From Cladorhizidae sp. MBARI D1340-BT2 (lineage: Eukaryota > Porifera > Demospongiae > Poecilosclerida > Cladorhizidae): a stretch of 64,000 nucleotides of DNA. Made by a program: the position numbers and the translations under genes. The DNA lies in the NCBI GenBank assembly GCA_028752905.1, contig JAQNBH010000005.1, positions 1,733,725 through 1,797,724 of the forward strand, given 5' to 3'. The notes below the pieces were generated by a model. The model made no database searches and was not told the origin of the DNA. It saw only the letters and a program-made list of their open reading frames with translations. This document shows, in pieces, positions 50,995 through 61,997 of the stretch (positions are counted from its first letter, which is position 1; the number at the start of each line of letters is the position of its first letter).

Positions 50995-53420
50995 CCCACG
51001 CACTACCATCTCCCTCATGCTACCTAGTAGTGGTGTACAACAGATATGGTGTGCAGCCATCCCCTCATGCACAAGCTACCTAGTAGTGGTGTACAAACAG
51101 ATATGGTGTGCAGCCATCCCCTCATGCACAAGCTACCTAGTAGTGGTGTACAACAGATATGGTGTGCAGCCATCCCCTCATGCACAAGCTACCTAGTAGT
51201 GGTGTACAAACAGATATGGTATGCAGCCATCCCCTCATGCACAAGCTACCTAGTAGTGGTGTACAACAGATATGGTGTGCAGCCATCCCCTCATGCACAA
51301 GCTACCTAGTAGTGGTGTACAACAGATATGATATGCAGCCATCCCCTCATGCACAAGCTACCTAGTAGTGGTGTACAACAGATATGGTGTGCAGCCATCC
51401 CATCATGCACAAGCTACCTAGTAGTGGTGTACAACAGATATGGTGTGCAGCCATCCCCTCATGCACAAGCTACCTAGTAGCGGTGTGCAACAGATATGGT
51501 GTGCAGCCATCCCCTCATGCACAAGCTACCTAGTAGTGGTGTACAACAGATATGGTGTGCAGCCATCCCCTCATGCACAAGCTACCTAGTAGTGGTGTAC
51601 AACAGATATGGTGTGCAGCCATCCCCTCATGCACAAGCTACCTAGTAGTGGTGTACAAACAGATATGGTGTGCAGCCATCCCCTCATGCACAAGCTACCT
51701 AGTAGTGGTGTACAACAGATATGGTGTGCAGCCATCCCCTCATGCACAAGCTACCTAGTAGTGGTGTACAACAGATATGGTATGCAGCCATCCCCTCATG
51801 CACAAGCTACCTAGTAGTGGTGTACAACAGATATGGTGTGCAGCCATCCCCTCATGCACAAGCTACCTAGTAGTGGTGTACAACAGATATGGTGTGCAGC
51901 CATCCCCTCATGCACAAGCTACCTAGTAGTGGTGTACAACAAATATGGTGTGCAGCCATCCCCTCATGCACAAGCTACCTAGTAGTGGTGTACAAACAGA
52001 TATGGTGTGCAGCCATCCCCTCATGCACAAGCTACCTAGTAGTGGTGTACAACAGATATGGTGTGCAGCCATCCCCTCATGCACAAGCTACCTAGTAGTG
52101 GTGTACAACAGATATGGTATGCAGCCATCCCCTCATGCACAAGCTACCTAGTAGTGGTGTACAAACAGATATGGTGTGCAGCCATCCCCTCATGCACAAG
52201 CTACCTAGTAGCGGTGTACAACAGATATGGTGTGCAGCCATCCCCTCATGCACAAGCTACCTAGTAGTGGTGTACAAACAGATATGGTGTGCAGCCATCC
52301 CCTCATGCACAAGCTACCTAGTAGTGGTGTACAACAGATATGGTGTGCAGCCATCCCCTCATGCACAAGCTACCTAGTAGTGGTGTACAACAGATATGGT
52401 ATGCAGCCATCCCCTCATGTACAAGCTACCTAGTAGCGGTGTGCAACAGATATGGTGTGCAGCCATCCCCTCATGCACAAGCTACCTAGTAGTGGTGTAC
52501 AAACAGATATGGTGTGCAGCCATCCCCTCATGCACAAGCTACCTAGTAGTGGTGTACAACAGATATGGTGTGCAGCCATCCCCTCATGCACAAGCTACCT
52601 AGTAGTGGTGTACAAACAGATATGGTGTGCAGCCATCCCCTCATGCACAAGCTACCTAGTAGTGGTGTACAACAGATATGGTATGCAGCCATCCCCTCAT
52701 GCACAAGCTACCTAGTAGCGGTGTGCAACAGATATGGTGTGCAGCCATCCCCTCATGCACAAGCTACCTAGTAGTGGTGTACAACAGATATGGTGTGCAG
52801 CCATCCCCTCATGTACAAGCTACCTAGTAGTGGTGTACAACAGATATGGTGTGCAGCCATCCCCTCATGCACAAGCTACCTAGTAGTGGTGTACAACAGA
52901 TATGGTGTGCAGCCATCCCCTCATGCACAAGCTACCTAGTAATGGTGTGCAACAGATATGGTGTGCAGCCATCCCCTCATGCACAAGCTACCTAGTAGTG
53001 GTGTACAAACAGATATGGTATGCAGCCATCCCCTCATGCACAAGCTACCTAGTAGTGGTGTACAACAGATATGGTGTGCAGCCATCCCCTCATGCACAAG
53101 CTACCTAGTAGTGGTGTACAACAGATATGATATGCAGCCATCCCCTCATGCACAAGCTACCTAGTAGTGGTGTACAAACAGATATGGTGTGCAGCCATCC
53201 CCTCATGCACAAGCTACCTAGTAGTGGTGTACAACAGATATGGTGTGCAGCCATCCCCTCATGCACAAGCTACCTAGTAGCGGTGTGCAACAGATATGGT
53301 GTGCAGCCATCCCCTCATGCACAAGCTACCTAGTAATGGTGTACAACAGATAGGGTGTGCAGCTATCCCCTCATGCACAAGCTACCTAGTAGTGGTGTAC
53401 AACAGATATGGTTGCAGTAG
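50995..53420. repeat. Minisatellite, 56/57-bp unit from the RT motif C region, about 43 copies
   Basis: The unit core is GTACAACAGATATGGTGTGC then AGCCATCCCCTCATGCACAA and GCTACCTAGTAGTGGT. In one plus frame the unit reads PLMHKLPSSGVQQIWCA (a minority have IWYA), the segment leading into the RT's YADD box. It begins about 30 bp after motif B and ends just before motif D, exactly where that segment belongs. Block repeats of about 337 bp (six units) occur. Confidence 0.95.
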
Positions 53421-53645
53421 TGCCACAGCATAAGATAGTTGTTGGAGCCCTCCTTTGGGTAATACCCAAATTCATACAAGACTAGATCAGCAACACAAAC
53501 GGGAGCATCTGGCTACTGCTAGCAACCTGTTAGGTGGCGGCACAAACGTCAATTTCACTACAGATGGCAGGCTGCACCTTGATCACCCTTGTGAATACAT
53601 CAAGACATGGATGGAGGTCAAGGTATGATCTGTGTGGTGCTCTGA
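53420..53645 (+). other. Single-copy RT segment between arrays
   Basis: Part of the retroelement relic. Motif D and the TxxGxxHL block are readable in two frames, with a stop inside the GYYPN-like motif. It proves that the 56-bp and 52/53-bp arrays lie within one element. Confidence 0.75.
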
Positions 53646-53649
53646 AACT

Positions 53650-56600
53650 GACAAGCTGTCAGTATATATGATAGCCTCATGCAGCCAACTCAGCAGATAG
53701 GCATGAGCTGTCAGTATATATGATAGCCTCATGCAGCCAACTCAGCAGATTAGGCATGAGCTGTCAGTGTATATGATAGCCCCATGCAGCCAACTCAGCA
53801 GATAGGCATGAGCTGTCAGTATATATGATAGCCTCATGCAGCCTACTCAGCAGATTAGGCATGAGCTGTCAGTATATATGATAGCCTCATGCAGCCTACT
53901 CAGCAGATTAGGCATGAGCTGTCAGTATATATGATAGCCTCATGCAGCCTACTCAGCAGATAGGCATGAGCTGTCAGTATATATGATAGCCTCATGCAGC
54001 CTACTCAGCAGATTAGGCATGAGCTGTCAGTATATATGATAGCCTCGTGCAGCCTACTCAGCAGATTAGGCATGAGCTGTCAGTATATATGATAGCCTCG
54101 TGCAGCCTACTCAGCAGATAGGCATGAGCTGTCAGTATATATGATAGCCTCATGCAGCCTACTCAGCAGATAGGCATGAGCTGTCAGTATATATGATAGC
54201 CTCATGCAGCCTACTCAGCAGATTAGGCATGAGCTGTCAGTATATATGATAGCCTCGTGCAGCCTACTCAGCAGATAGGCATGAGCTGTCAGTATATATG
54301 ATAGCCTCATGCAGCCTACTCAGCAGATAGGCATGAGCTGTCAGTATATATGATAGCCTGATGCAGCCTACTCAGCAGATAGGCATGAGCTGTCAGTATA
54401 TATGATAGCCTCATGCAGCCTACTCAGCAGATTAGGCATGAGCTGTCAGTATATATGATAGCCTCATGCAGCCTACTCAGCAGATTAGGCATGAGCTGTC
54501 AGTATATATGATAGCCTCGTGCAGCCTACTCAGCAGATAGGCATGAGCTGTCAGTATATATGATAGCCTCGTGCAGCCTACTCAGCAGATAGGCATGAGC
54601 TGTCAGTATATATGATAGCCTCATGCAGCCTACTCAGCAGATAGGCATGAGCTGTCAGTATATATGATAGCCTCATGCAGCCTACTCAGCAGATTAGGCA
54701 TGAGCTGTCAGTATATATGATAGCCTCATGCAGCCTACTCAGCAGATTAGGCATGAGCTGTCAGTATATATGATAGCCTCGTGCAGCCTACTCAGCAGAT
54801 AGGCATGAGCTGTCAGTATATATGATAGCCTCGTGCAGCCTACTCAGCAGATTAGGCATGAGCTGTCAGTATATATGATAGCCTCATGCAGCCTACTCAG
54901 CAGATTAGGCATGAGCTGTCAGTATATATGATAGCCTCATGCAGCCTACTCAGCAGATTAGGCATGAGCTGTCAGTATATATGATAGCCTCATGCAGCCT
55001 ACTCAGCAGATTAGGCATGAGCTGTCAGTATATATGATAGCCTCATGCAGCCTACTCAGCAGATAGGCATGAGCTGTCAGTATATATGATAGCCTCATGC
55101 AGCCTACTCAGCAGATTAGGCATGAGCTGTCAGTATATATGATAGCCTCATGCAGCCTACTCAGCAGATAGGCATGAGCTGTCAGTATATATGATAGCCT
55201 CATGCAGCCTACTCAGCAGATTAGGCATGAGCTGTCAGTATATATGATAGCCTCGTGCAGCCTACTCAGCAGATAGGCATGAGCTGTCAGTATATATGAT
55301 AGCCTCGTGCAGCCTACTCAGCAGATAGGCATGAGCTGTCAGTATATATGATAGCCTCATGCAGCCTACTCAGCAGATAGGCATGAGCTGTCAGTATATA
55401 TGATAGCCTCATGCAGCCTACTCAGCAGATTAGGCATGAGCTGTCAGTATATATGATAGCCTCGTGCAGCCTACTCAGCAGATTAGGCATGAGCTGTCAG
55501 TATATATGATAGCCTCGTGCAGCCTACTCAGCAGATAGGCATGAGCTGTCAGTATATATGATAGCCTCATGCAGCCTACTCAGCAGATAGGCATGAGCTG
55601 TCAGTATATAGTATAGCCTCATGCAGCCTACTCAGCAGATAGGCATGAGCTGTCAGTATATATGATAGCCTCATGCAGCCTACTCAGCAGATAGGCATGA
55701 GCTGTCAGTATATATGATAGCCTCATGCAGCCTACTCAGCATGAGCTGTCAGTATATATGATAGCCTCGTGCAGCCAACTCAGCAGATTAGGCATGAGCT
55801 GTCAGTATATATGATAGCCTCATGTGCAGCCTACTCAGCAGATAGGCATGAGCTGTCAGTATATATGATAGCCTCATGCAGCCTACTCAGCAGATAGGCA
55901 TGAGCTGTCAGTATATATGATAGCCTCATGCAGCCTACTCAGCAGATAGGCATGAGCTGTCAGTATATATGATAGCCTCATGCAGCCTACTCAGCAGATT
56001 AGGCATGAGCTGTCAGTATATATGATAGCCTCATGCAGCCTACTCAGCAGAGCAGGCATGAGCTGTCAGTATATATGATAGCCTCATGCAGCCTACTCAG
56101 CAGATAGGCATGAGCTGTCAGTATATATGATAGCCTCATGCAGCCTACTCAGCAGATAGGCATGAGCTGTCAGTATATATGATAGCCTCATGCAGCCTAC
56201 TCAGCAGATAGGCATGAGCTGTCAGTATATAGTATAGCCTCATGCAGCCTACTCAGCAGATTAGGCATGAGCTGTCAGTATATATGATAGCCTCATGCAG
56301 CCTACTCAGCAGATAGGCATGAGCTGTCAGTATATATGATAGCCTCATGCAGCTTACTCAGCATGAGCTGTCAGTATATATGATAGCCTCATGCAGCCTA
56401 CTCAGCAGATAGGCATGAGCTGTCAGTATATATGATAGCCTCATGCAGCCTACTCAGCATGAGCTGTCAGTATATATGATAGCCTCATGCAGCCTACTCA
56501 GCAGATAGGCATGAGCTGTCAGTATATATGATAGCCTCATGCAGCCTACTCAGCAGATAGGCATGAGCTGTCAGTATATATGATAGCCTCGTGCAGCCTA

Positions 56601-57735
56601 CTCAGCAGATTAGGCATGAGCTGTCAGTATATATGATAGCCTCATGCAGCCTACTCAGCAGATAGGCATGAGCTGTCAGTATATATGATAGCCTCATGCA
56701 GCTTACTCAGCATGAGCTGTCAGTATATATGATAGCCTCATGCAGCCTACTCAGCAGATAGGCATGAGCTGTCAGTATATATGATAGCCTCGTGCAGCCT
56801 ACTCAGCAGATAGGCATGAGCTGTCAGTATATATGATAGCCTCATGCAGCCTACTCAGCAGATAGGCATGAGCTGTCAGTATATAGTATAGCCTCATGCA
56901 GCCTACTCAGCAGATTAGGCATGAGCTGTCAGTATATATGATAGCCTCGTGCAGCCTACTCAGCAGATAGGCATGAGCTGTCAGTATATATGATAGCCTC
57001 GTGCAGCCTACTCAGCAGATTAGGCATGAGCTGTCAGTATATATGATAGCCTCATGCAGCTTACTCAGCATGAGCTGTCAGTATATATGATAGCCTCATG
57101 CAGCCTACTCAGCAGATAGGCATGAGCTGTCAGTATATATGATAGCCTCATGCAGCCTACTCAGCATGAGCTGTCAGTATATATGATAGCCTCATGCAGC
57201 CTACTCAGCAGATAGGCATGAGCTGTCAGTATATATGATAGCCTCATGCAGCCTACTCAGCAGATAGGCATGAGCTGTCAGTATATATGATAGCCTCGTG
57301 CAGCCTACTCAGCAGATTAGGCATGAGCTGTCAGTATATATGATAGCCTCATGCAGCCTACTCAGCAGATAGGCATGAGCTGTCAGTATATATGATAGCC
57401 TCATGCAGCTTACTCAGCATGAGCTGTCAGTATATATGATAGCCTCATGCAGCCTACTCAGCAGATAGGCATGAGCTGTCAGTATATATGATAGCCTCGT
57501 GCAGCCTACTCAGCAGATAGGCATGAGCTGTCAGTATATATGATAGCCTCATGCAGCCTACTCAGCAGATAGGCATGAGCTGTCAGTATATAGTATAGCC
57601 TCATGCAGCCTACTCAGCAGATTAGGCATGAGCTGTCAGTATATATGATAGCCTCGTGCAGCCTACTCAGCAGATAGGCATGAGCTGTCAGTATATATGA
57701 TAGCCTCGTGCAGCCTACTCAGCAGATTAGGCATG
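53650..57735. repeat. Minisatellite, 52/53-bp unit from the RT thumb region, about 78 copies
   Basis: The unit core is GAGCTGTCAGTATATATGAT then AGCCTCATGCAGCCTACTCA and GCAGATTAGGCAT. One plus frame contains PHAAYSA, the conserved element motif expected between EVK and HGLTS. The right edge (GGCATGGCCTGACAAGTGTG) continues as HGLTSVTS. Higher-order blocks of about 707 bp recur, for example the GCAGCTTACTCAGCATGAGC variant at 56,352/57,059 and 56,701/57,408. Confidence 0.96.
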
Positions 57736-57854
57736 GCCTGACAAGTGTGACTTCCAAGGTGTGTGATACCTGCAAAGATATTGAACCACTCTTGCAAACT
57801 GGAAGAATGCTTAAGATCAAAGTCATTCCTGTTCTTGCTGGTAGCACACCACCC

Positions 57855-58145
57855 AATGGTGTGCGAGGCATATGCTTGTGTCACCAGTGGTGTGCGAGGC
57901 ATCTACTTGTGTCACCAGGGGTGTGCGAGGCATCTACTTGTGTCACCAGGGGTGTGCGAGGCATATGCTTGTGTCACCACAGGGGTGTGCGAGGCATATG
58001 CTTGTGTCACCAGGGGTGTGCGAGGCATATGCTTGTGTCACCAGGGGTGTGCAAGGCATATGCTTGTGTCACCAGGGGTGTGCGAGGGATCTACTTGTTT
58101 CCCTAGTGGTGTGCGAGGGATCTACTTGTGTCACCAGGGGTGTGC
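57855..58145. repeat. Minisatellite, about 31-bp unit from the retroelement, about 9 copies
   Basis: The unit core is GGTGTGCGAGGCATATGCTT then GTGTCACCAGG. It encodes GVR(G/D)LLVSP, the segment between PPNGVR and SPVRL of the element. It is bounded on the left by STPPNGV and on the right by SPVRLCSLGL. Confidence 0.88.
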
Positions 58146-58373
58146 GAATTGTTTCACCGGTGAGGTTATGTAGTCTGGGCCTGTGTAATCCACTGATTTA
58201 ACACACCGCATCACTCCAAGTTGGTCACCCTGGGTAACTTCTCTTCATTCGAAGCCTAGAAGCTCAATTTCTTGCTAAATCTGAGGTACGACAACAGAGA
58301 AGGAAGAGGCAATCTGAAGGAGCTAATAAAATCATTACCTTTGTCCCTACAAAGGCCAATGAAACTTGTTCAG

Positions 58374-58465
58374 GACAAGGGGACTTCAAGTTGGTTGGCT
58401 GTGTTGCCATTGGATAGGACAAGGGGACTTCAAGTTGGTTGGCTATGTTGCCATTGGATAGGTCA
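58374..58465. repeat. 44-bp tandem duplication in the retroelement, 2 copies
   Basis: GACAAGGGGACTTCAAGTTG plus GTTGGCTGTGTTGCCATTGG occurs twice head to tail, with one difference (TGTGTT/TATGTT). It encodes DKGTSSWLAVLPLD. Both junctions share AGG (CAGGACAAGG, ATAGGACAAGG, GATAGGTCAC), suggesting a microhomology-mediated duplication. Confidence 0.95.
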
Positions 58466-58480
58466 CGACGGAAAATGCAC

Positions 58481-58984
58481 AACACAAACTGATCAAGTAT
58501 GCAAAGACATCGCAACAAAATGTCTGAAGATATTGTTAAAAATCTTCCCCTTCAGTAGCCTGGTGATTCTGTCAGCAAGCTGGGGCTGCCTGATGACATC
58601 CCTCACAGTGTCTGGTGTTCTTGTCAGTTTCCACATGTCCTCCTTCAATATACTAACAACTCTGTCAGCCAGGAAGCTGATGACCTCATTCTAAGAGTCC
58701 TCCGATCACGGGAAGCTGCTTCCAAGTGGTCTTAACAAAAAAAACCTCCCCTTTCAGCCTTATTTCACAAACATATTTCACAAACACTTCCCACCAGCAG
58801 CCAGCCCATAGTGTAGCAGGACATCCAACCACTTATGTACAAGTTGGGCATCTGTAAAGAGCACACATGAACACTTTCACATCAGAATAAAAAGGCAGGA
58901 AACAAAAGAGACTTGGAAGGTTCGCCACACATTGCCTTGCACTCTGCTCTACTAGTAGCTAGAAAAAAAAGAAGATCCCTCTGC
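58481..58984. other. Unassigned sequence
   Basis: A minus-strand frame at about 58,540-58,690 (VISFLADRVVSILKEDMW, then VRDVIRQPQLADRITRLL) looks protein-like and has a possible acceptor CTCTTAG|AATGAG, but I see no GT donor and no family match. Confidence 0.4.
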
Positions 58985-60255
58985 GCTACTCCTCCTGTGC
59001 AGGACTCCTCCTCCTCCTGTACAGGACTCCTCCTCCTCCTGTGCAGGACTCCTCCTCCTCCTGTGCAGGACTACTCCTCCTCCTGTGCAGGACTCCTCCT
59101 CCTCCTGTGCAGGACTACTCCTCCTCCTGTGCAGGACTCCTCCTCCTCCTGTGCAGGACTCCTCCTCCTCCTGTGCAGGACTACTCCTCCTCCTGTGCAG
59201 GACTCCTCCTCCTCCTGTGCAGGACTACTCCTCCTCCTGTGCAGGACTACTCCTCCTCCTGTGCAGGACTACTCCTCCTCCTGTGCAGGACTCCTCCTCC
59301 TCCTGTGCAGGACTCCTCCTCCTCCTGTGCAGGACTACTCCTCCTCCTGTGCAGGACTACTCCTCCTCCTGTGCAGGGCTACTCCTCCTCCTGTGCAGGA
59401 CTACTCCTCCTCCTGTGCAGGACTACTCCTCCTCCTGTGCAGGACTCCTCCTCCTCCTCCTGTGCAGGACTCCTCCTCCTCCTGTGCAGGACTCCTCCTC
59501 CTCCTGTGCAGGACTACTCCTCCTCCTGTGCAGGACTCCTCCTCCTGTGCAGGACTACTCCTCCTCCTGTGCAGGACTACTCCTCCTCCTGTGCAGGACT
59601 CCTCCTCCTCCTCCTGTGCAGGACTCCTCCTCCTCCTGTGCAGGACTCCTCCTCCTCCTGTGCAGGACTACTCCTCCTCCTGTGCAGGACTCCTCCTCCT
59701 CCTGTGCAGGACTCCTCCTCCTCCTGTGCAGGACTCCTCCTCCTCCTGTGCAGGACTCCTCCTCCTCCTGTGCAGGACTCCTCCTCCTCCTGTGCAGGAC
59801 TCCTCCTCCTCCTGTGCAGGACTCCTCCTCCTCCTGTGCAGGACTCCTCCTCCTGTGCAGGACTACTCCTCCTCCTGTGCAGGACTCCTCCTCCTCCTGT
59901 GCAGGACTACTCCTCCTCCTGTGCAGGACTCCTCCTCCTCCTGTGCAGGACTCCTCCTCCTCCTGTGCAGGACTACTCCTCCTCCTGTGCAGGACTCCTC
60001 CTCCTCCTGTGCAGGACTACTCCTCCTCCTGTGCAGGACTCCTCCTCCTCCTGTGCAGGACTACTCCTCCTCCTGTGCAGGACTCCTCCTCCTCCTGTGC
60101 AGGACTCCTCCTCCTGTGCAGGACTCCTCCTCCTCCTGTGCAGGACTACTCCTCCTCCTGTGCAGGACTCCTCCTCCTCCTGTGCAGGACTCCTCCTCCT
60201 CCTGTGCAGGACTACTCCTCCTCCTGTGCAGGACTCCTCCTCCTCCTGTGCAGGG
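58985..60255. repeat. Minisatellite, 22/20/19-bp units, about 57 copies
   Basis: The unit core is CTCCTCCTCCTGTGCAGGAC, with or without TA before it, plus occasional extra CCT triplets. All three plus frames are open for 400 codons or more because 22 bp rotates LLLLCRT, PPPPVQD and SSSCAGL. The pyrimidine/purine strand asymmetry is strong throughout. Confidence 0.96.
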
Positions 60256-60409
60256 CTACTAGCCTCGCTTGAATTTAGCTCCTAAAGTCTAAGAGAAGAA
60301 TGTTAATTTATATTAGCAACGTTTAAACAAATGAGCCCAAATGAGCCGGCCGTCATTGGCTCCAGCTGGTCAGCCTCACTAGCAAACTGTTAGCATTATT
60401 GAAGCTAGT

Positions 60410-61040
60410 GTAGTTTGTGGGTAACATCGCATGATGCATAGTTTGTGGGTAACATCGCATGATGCGTAGTTTGTGGGTAACATCGCATGATGCGTAGTTT
60501 GTGGGTAACATCGCATGATGCGTAGTTTGTGGGTAACATCGCATGATGCGTAGTTTGTGGGTAACATCGCATGATGCGTAGTTTGTGGGTAACATCGCAT
60601 GATGCGTAGTTTGTGGGTAACATCGCATGATGCGTAGTTTGTGGGTAACATCGCATGATGCGTAGTTTGTGGGTAACATCGCATGATGCGTAGTTTGTGG
60701 GTAACATCGCATGATGCGTAGTTTGTGGGTAACATCGCATGATGCGTAGTTTGTGGGTAACATCGCATGATGCGTAGTTTGTGGGTAACATCGCATGATG
60801 CGTAGTTTGTGGGTAACATCGCATGATACGTACTTTGTGGGTAACATCGCATGATGCGTAACATCGCATGATGCGTAGTTTGTGGGTAACATCGCATGAT
60901 GCGCAGTTTGTGGGTAACATCGCATGATGCGTAGTTTGTGGGTAACATCGCATGATGCGTAGTTTGTGGGTAACATCGCATGATGCGTAGTTTGTGGGTA
61001 ACATCGCATGATGCGTAGTTTGTGGGTAACATCGCATGAT
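60410..61040. repeat. Minisatellite, 28-bp unit, about 22 copies
   Basis: The unit core is GTAGTTTGTGGGTAACATCG then CATGATGC. It is very homogeneous, with one deleted unit near 60,850. Minus-strand MRCYPQTTHHAMLPTNYASC frames rotate because 28 is not divisible by three, and are artefacts. Confidence 0.96.
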
Positions 61041-61997
61041 CAAACAAGACACATGCGCAGTTACATCACTAAACAAAATGGCCACCAATGCCAAGTGCCG
61101 TGTGTTTCTGGGCAATGGTGGCTTCTAGCTGCGATTAAAACCAAATACGAGCCTGTCACTGGCTGTGGGGGGTTGAATCACCTCTAGTCCCCAAGGGTAA
61201 GCCATTGAGATTGCAGCAGGCCCGAGGTCAGTGAGAACATAGACATTTCATTTATGATTACCATTTTGCATCTTGAGGTCTACCATTTTGAAAAGCAGGA
61301 GAGAACCTATATGCAGGCAGTGGAACTCTTTACAGCTATATTGTCTTCGTAAAGGCCACTCCCTTCATAACTAGCGCATGTACCCAGCGTGGCCCAGGAC
61401 AGGATAACACAGCCAGTGGAGGAGCACATGTTCCCCCCCCCCCCCCCAAATCTTGACCCACCAAAGTTGCTCCCCCAACCTCCTTTTATGGCTAGCTATG
61501 TACCTACAAAACTCAAACCAGTCTGCTCAAGACCACTCCCCTTCTGTAAATCTCTCCAGTTCAGCAACTGGGTATATATTTCTAATAGAGGGAGGGCTAG
61601 AAGCAGGTAAGGTGAGGCGTGTCCCACATAGCTAGCGTAGTCATTGGTCATGTGGTCTCACTGCTTTGTGCTGCTATCATCACGAAAATGAAAATGCATA
61701 CGTAGGTTAACGTATTCCTAAACAAAATGGCTGACAATGTCAAGTGCTGTGGTGAAGGATAGTGGTTTCAACTCAACCTGACCAAATGTTGACAAAAACC
61801 ATCCATCCTCTAATTCCATAGATGAAGTTTCTTTCAGTTCCAACCTTCCGTTCAACCACGCATAGCAGACAGACAGTCAGTACTAAATTAGCAGGGTTTC
61901 ATCTCCCCACCCCCCCACCCCCCTCGCCCCCCCTAAGAAATTTCTTTTCCTTAACAATTTTATATTAAACAGGAATATAGTCTATACAAAATACTAG
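61041..61997. other. Unique sequence with a dispersed repeat pair
   Basis: CTAAACAAAATGGCCACCAA near 61,070 and CTAAACAAAATGGCTGACAA near 61,718 start a shared segment of about 40 bp (AAGTGC(C/T)GTG). Poly-C tracts lie at about 61,434-61,447 and 61,905-61,935. No gene is recognised. Confidence 0.5.

Larger units (their letters stand above)
50720..58480 (+). pseudogene. Non-LTR retrotransposon reverse-transcriptase relic, split by three arrays
   Basis: Short coding pieces follow RT order on the plus strand. VVLGAKNA (50,722) fits motif A with Asp replaced by Gly; then TQ.DPVQL (50,855) and EGTTQGDPLAMP (50,961), motif B. PLMHKLPSSGVQQIW(Y/C)A, motif C region, is now a 56-bp array. PSFG and YPNSYKTR (53,445-53,480), motif D, are followed by GTNVNFTTDGRLHL (53,539) and EYIKTWMEVK (53,593). 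PHAAYSA and HGLTS form a 52/53-bp array ending at 57,735, followed by VIPVLAGSTPPNGVR (57,822), SPVRLCSLGLCNP (58,154), AKSEVRQQRRKRQSEGA (58,275) and LQRPMKLVQDKGTSSWL (58,345). Many frameshifts and stops make it dead. The clade is not determined. Confidence 0.8.

Noticed and set aside
58913..60285. Three overlapping plus-strand proteins of 395-449 codons, Pro/Ser/Cys-rich
   Set aside because: A 22-bp unit simply rotates three frames; no frame is preferred.
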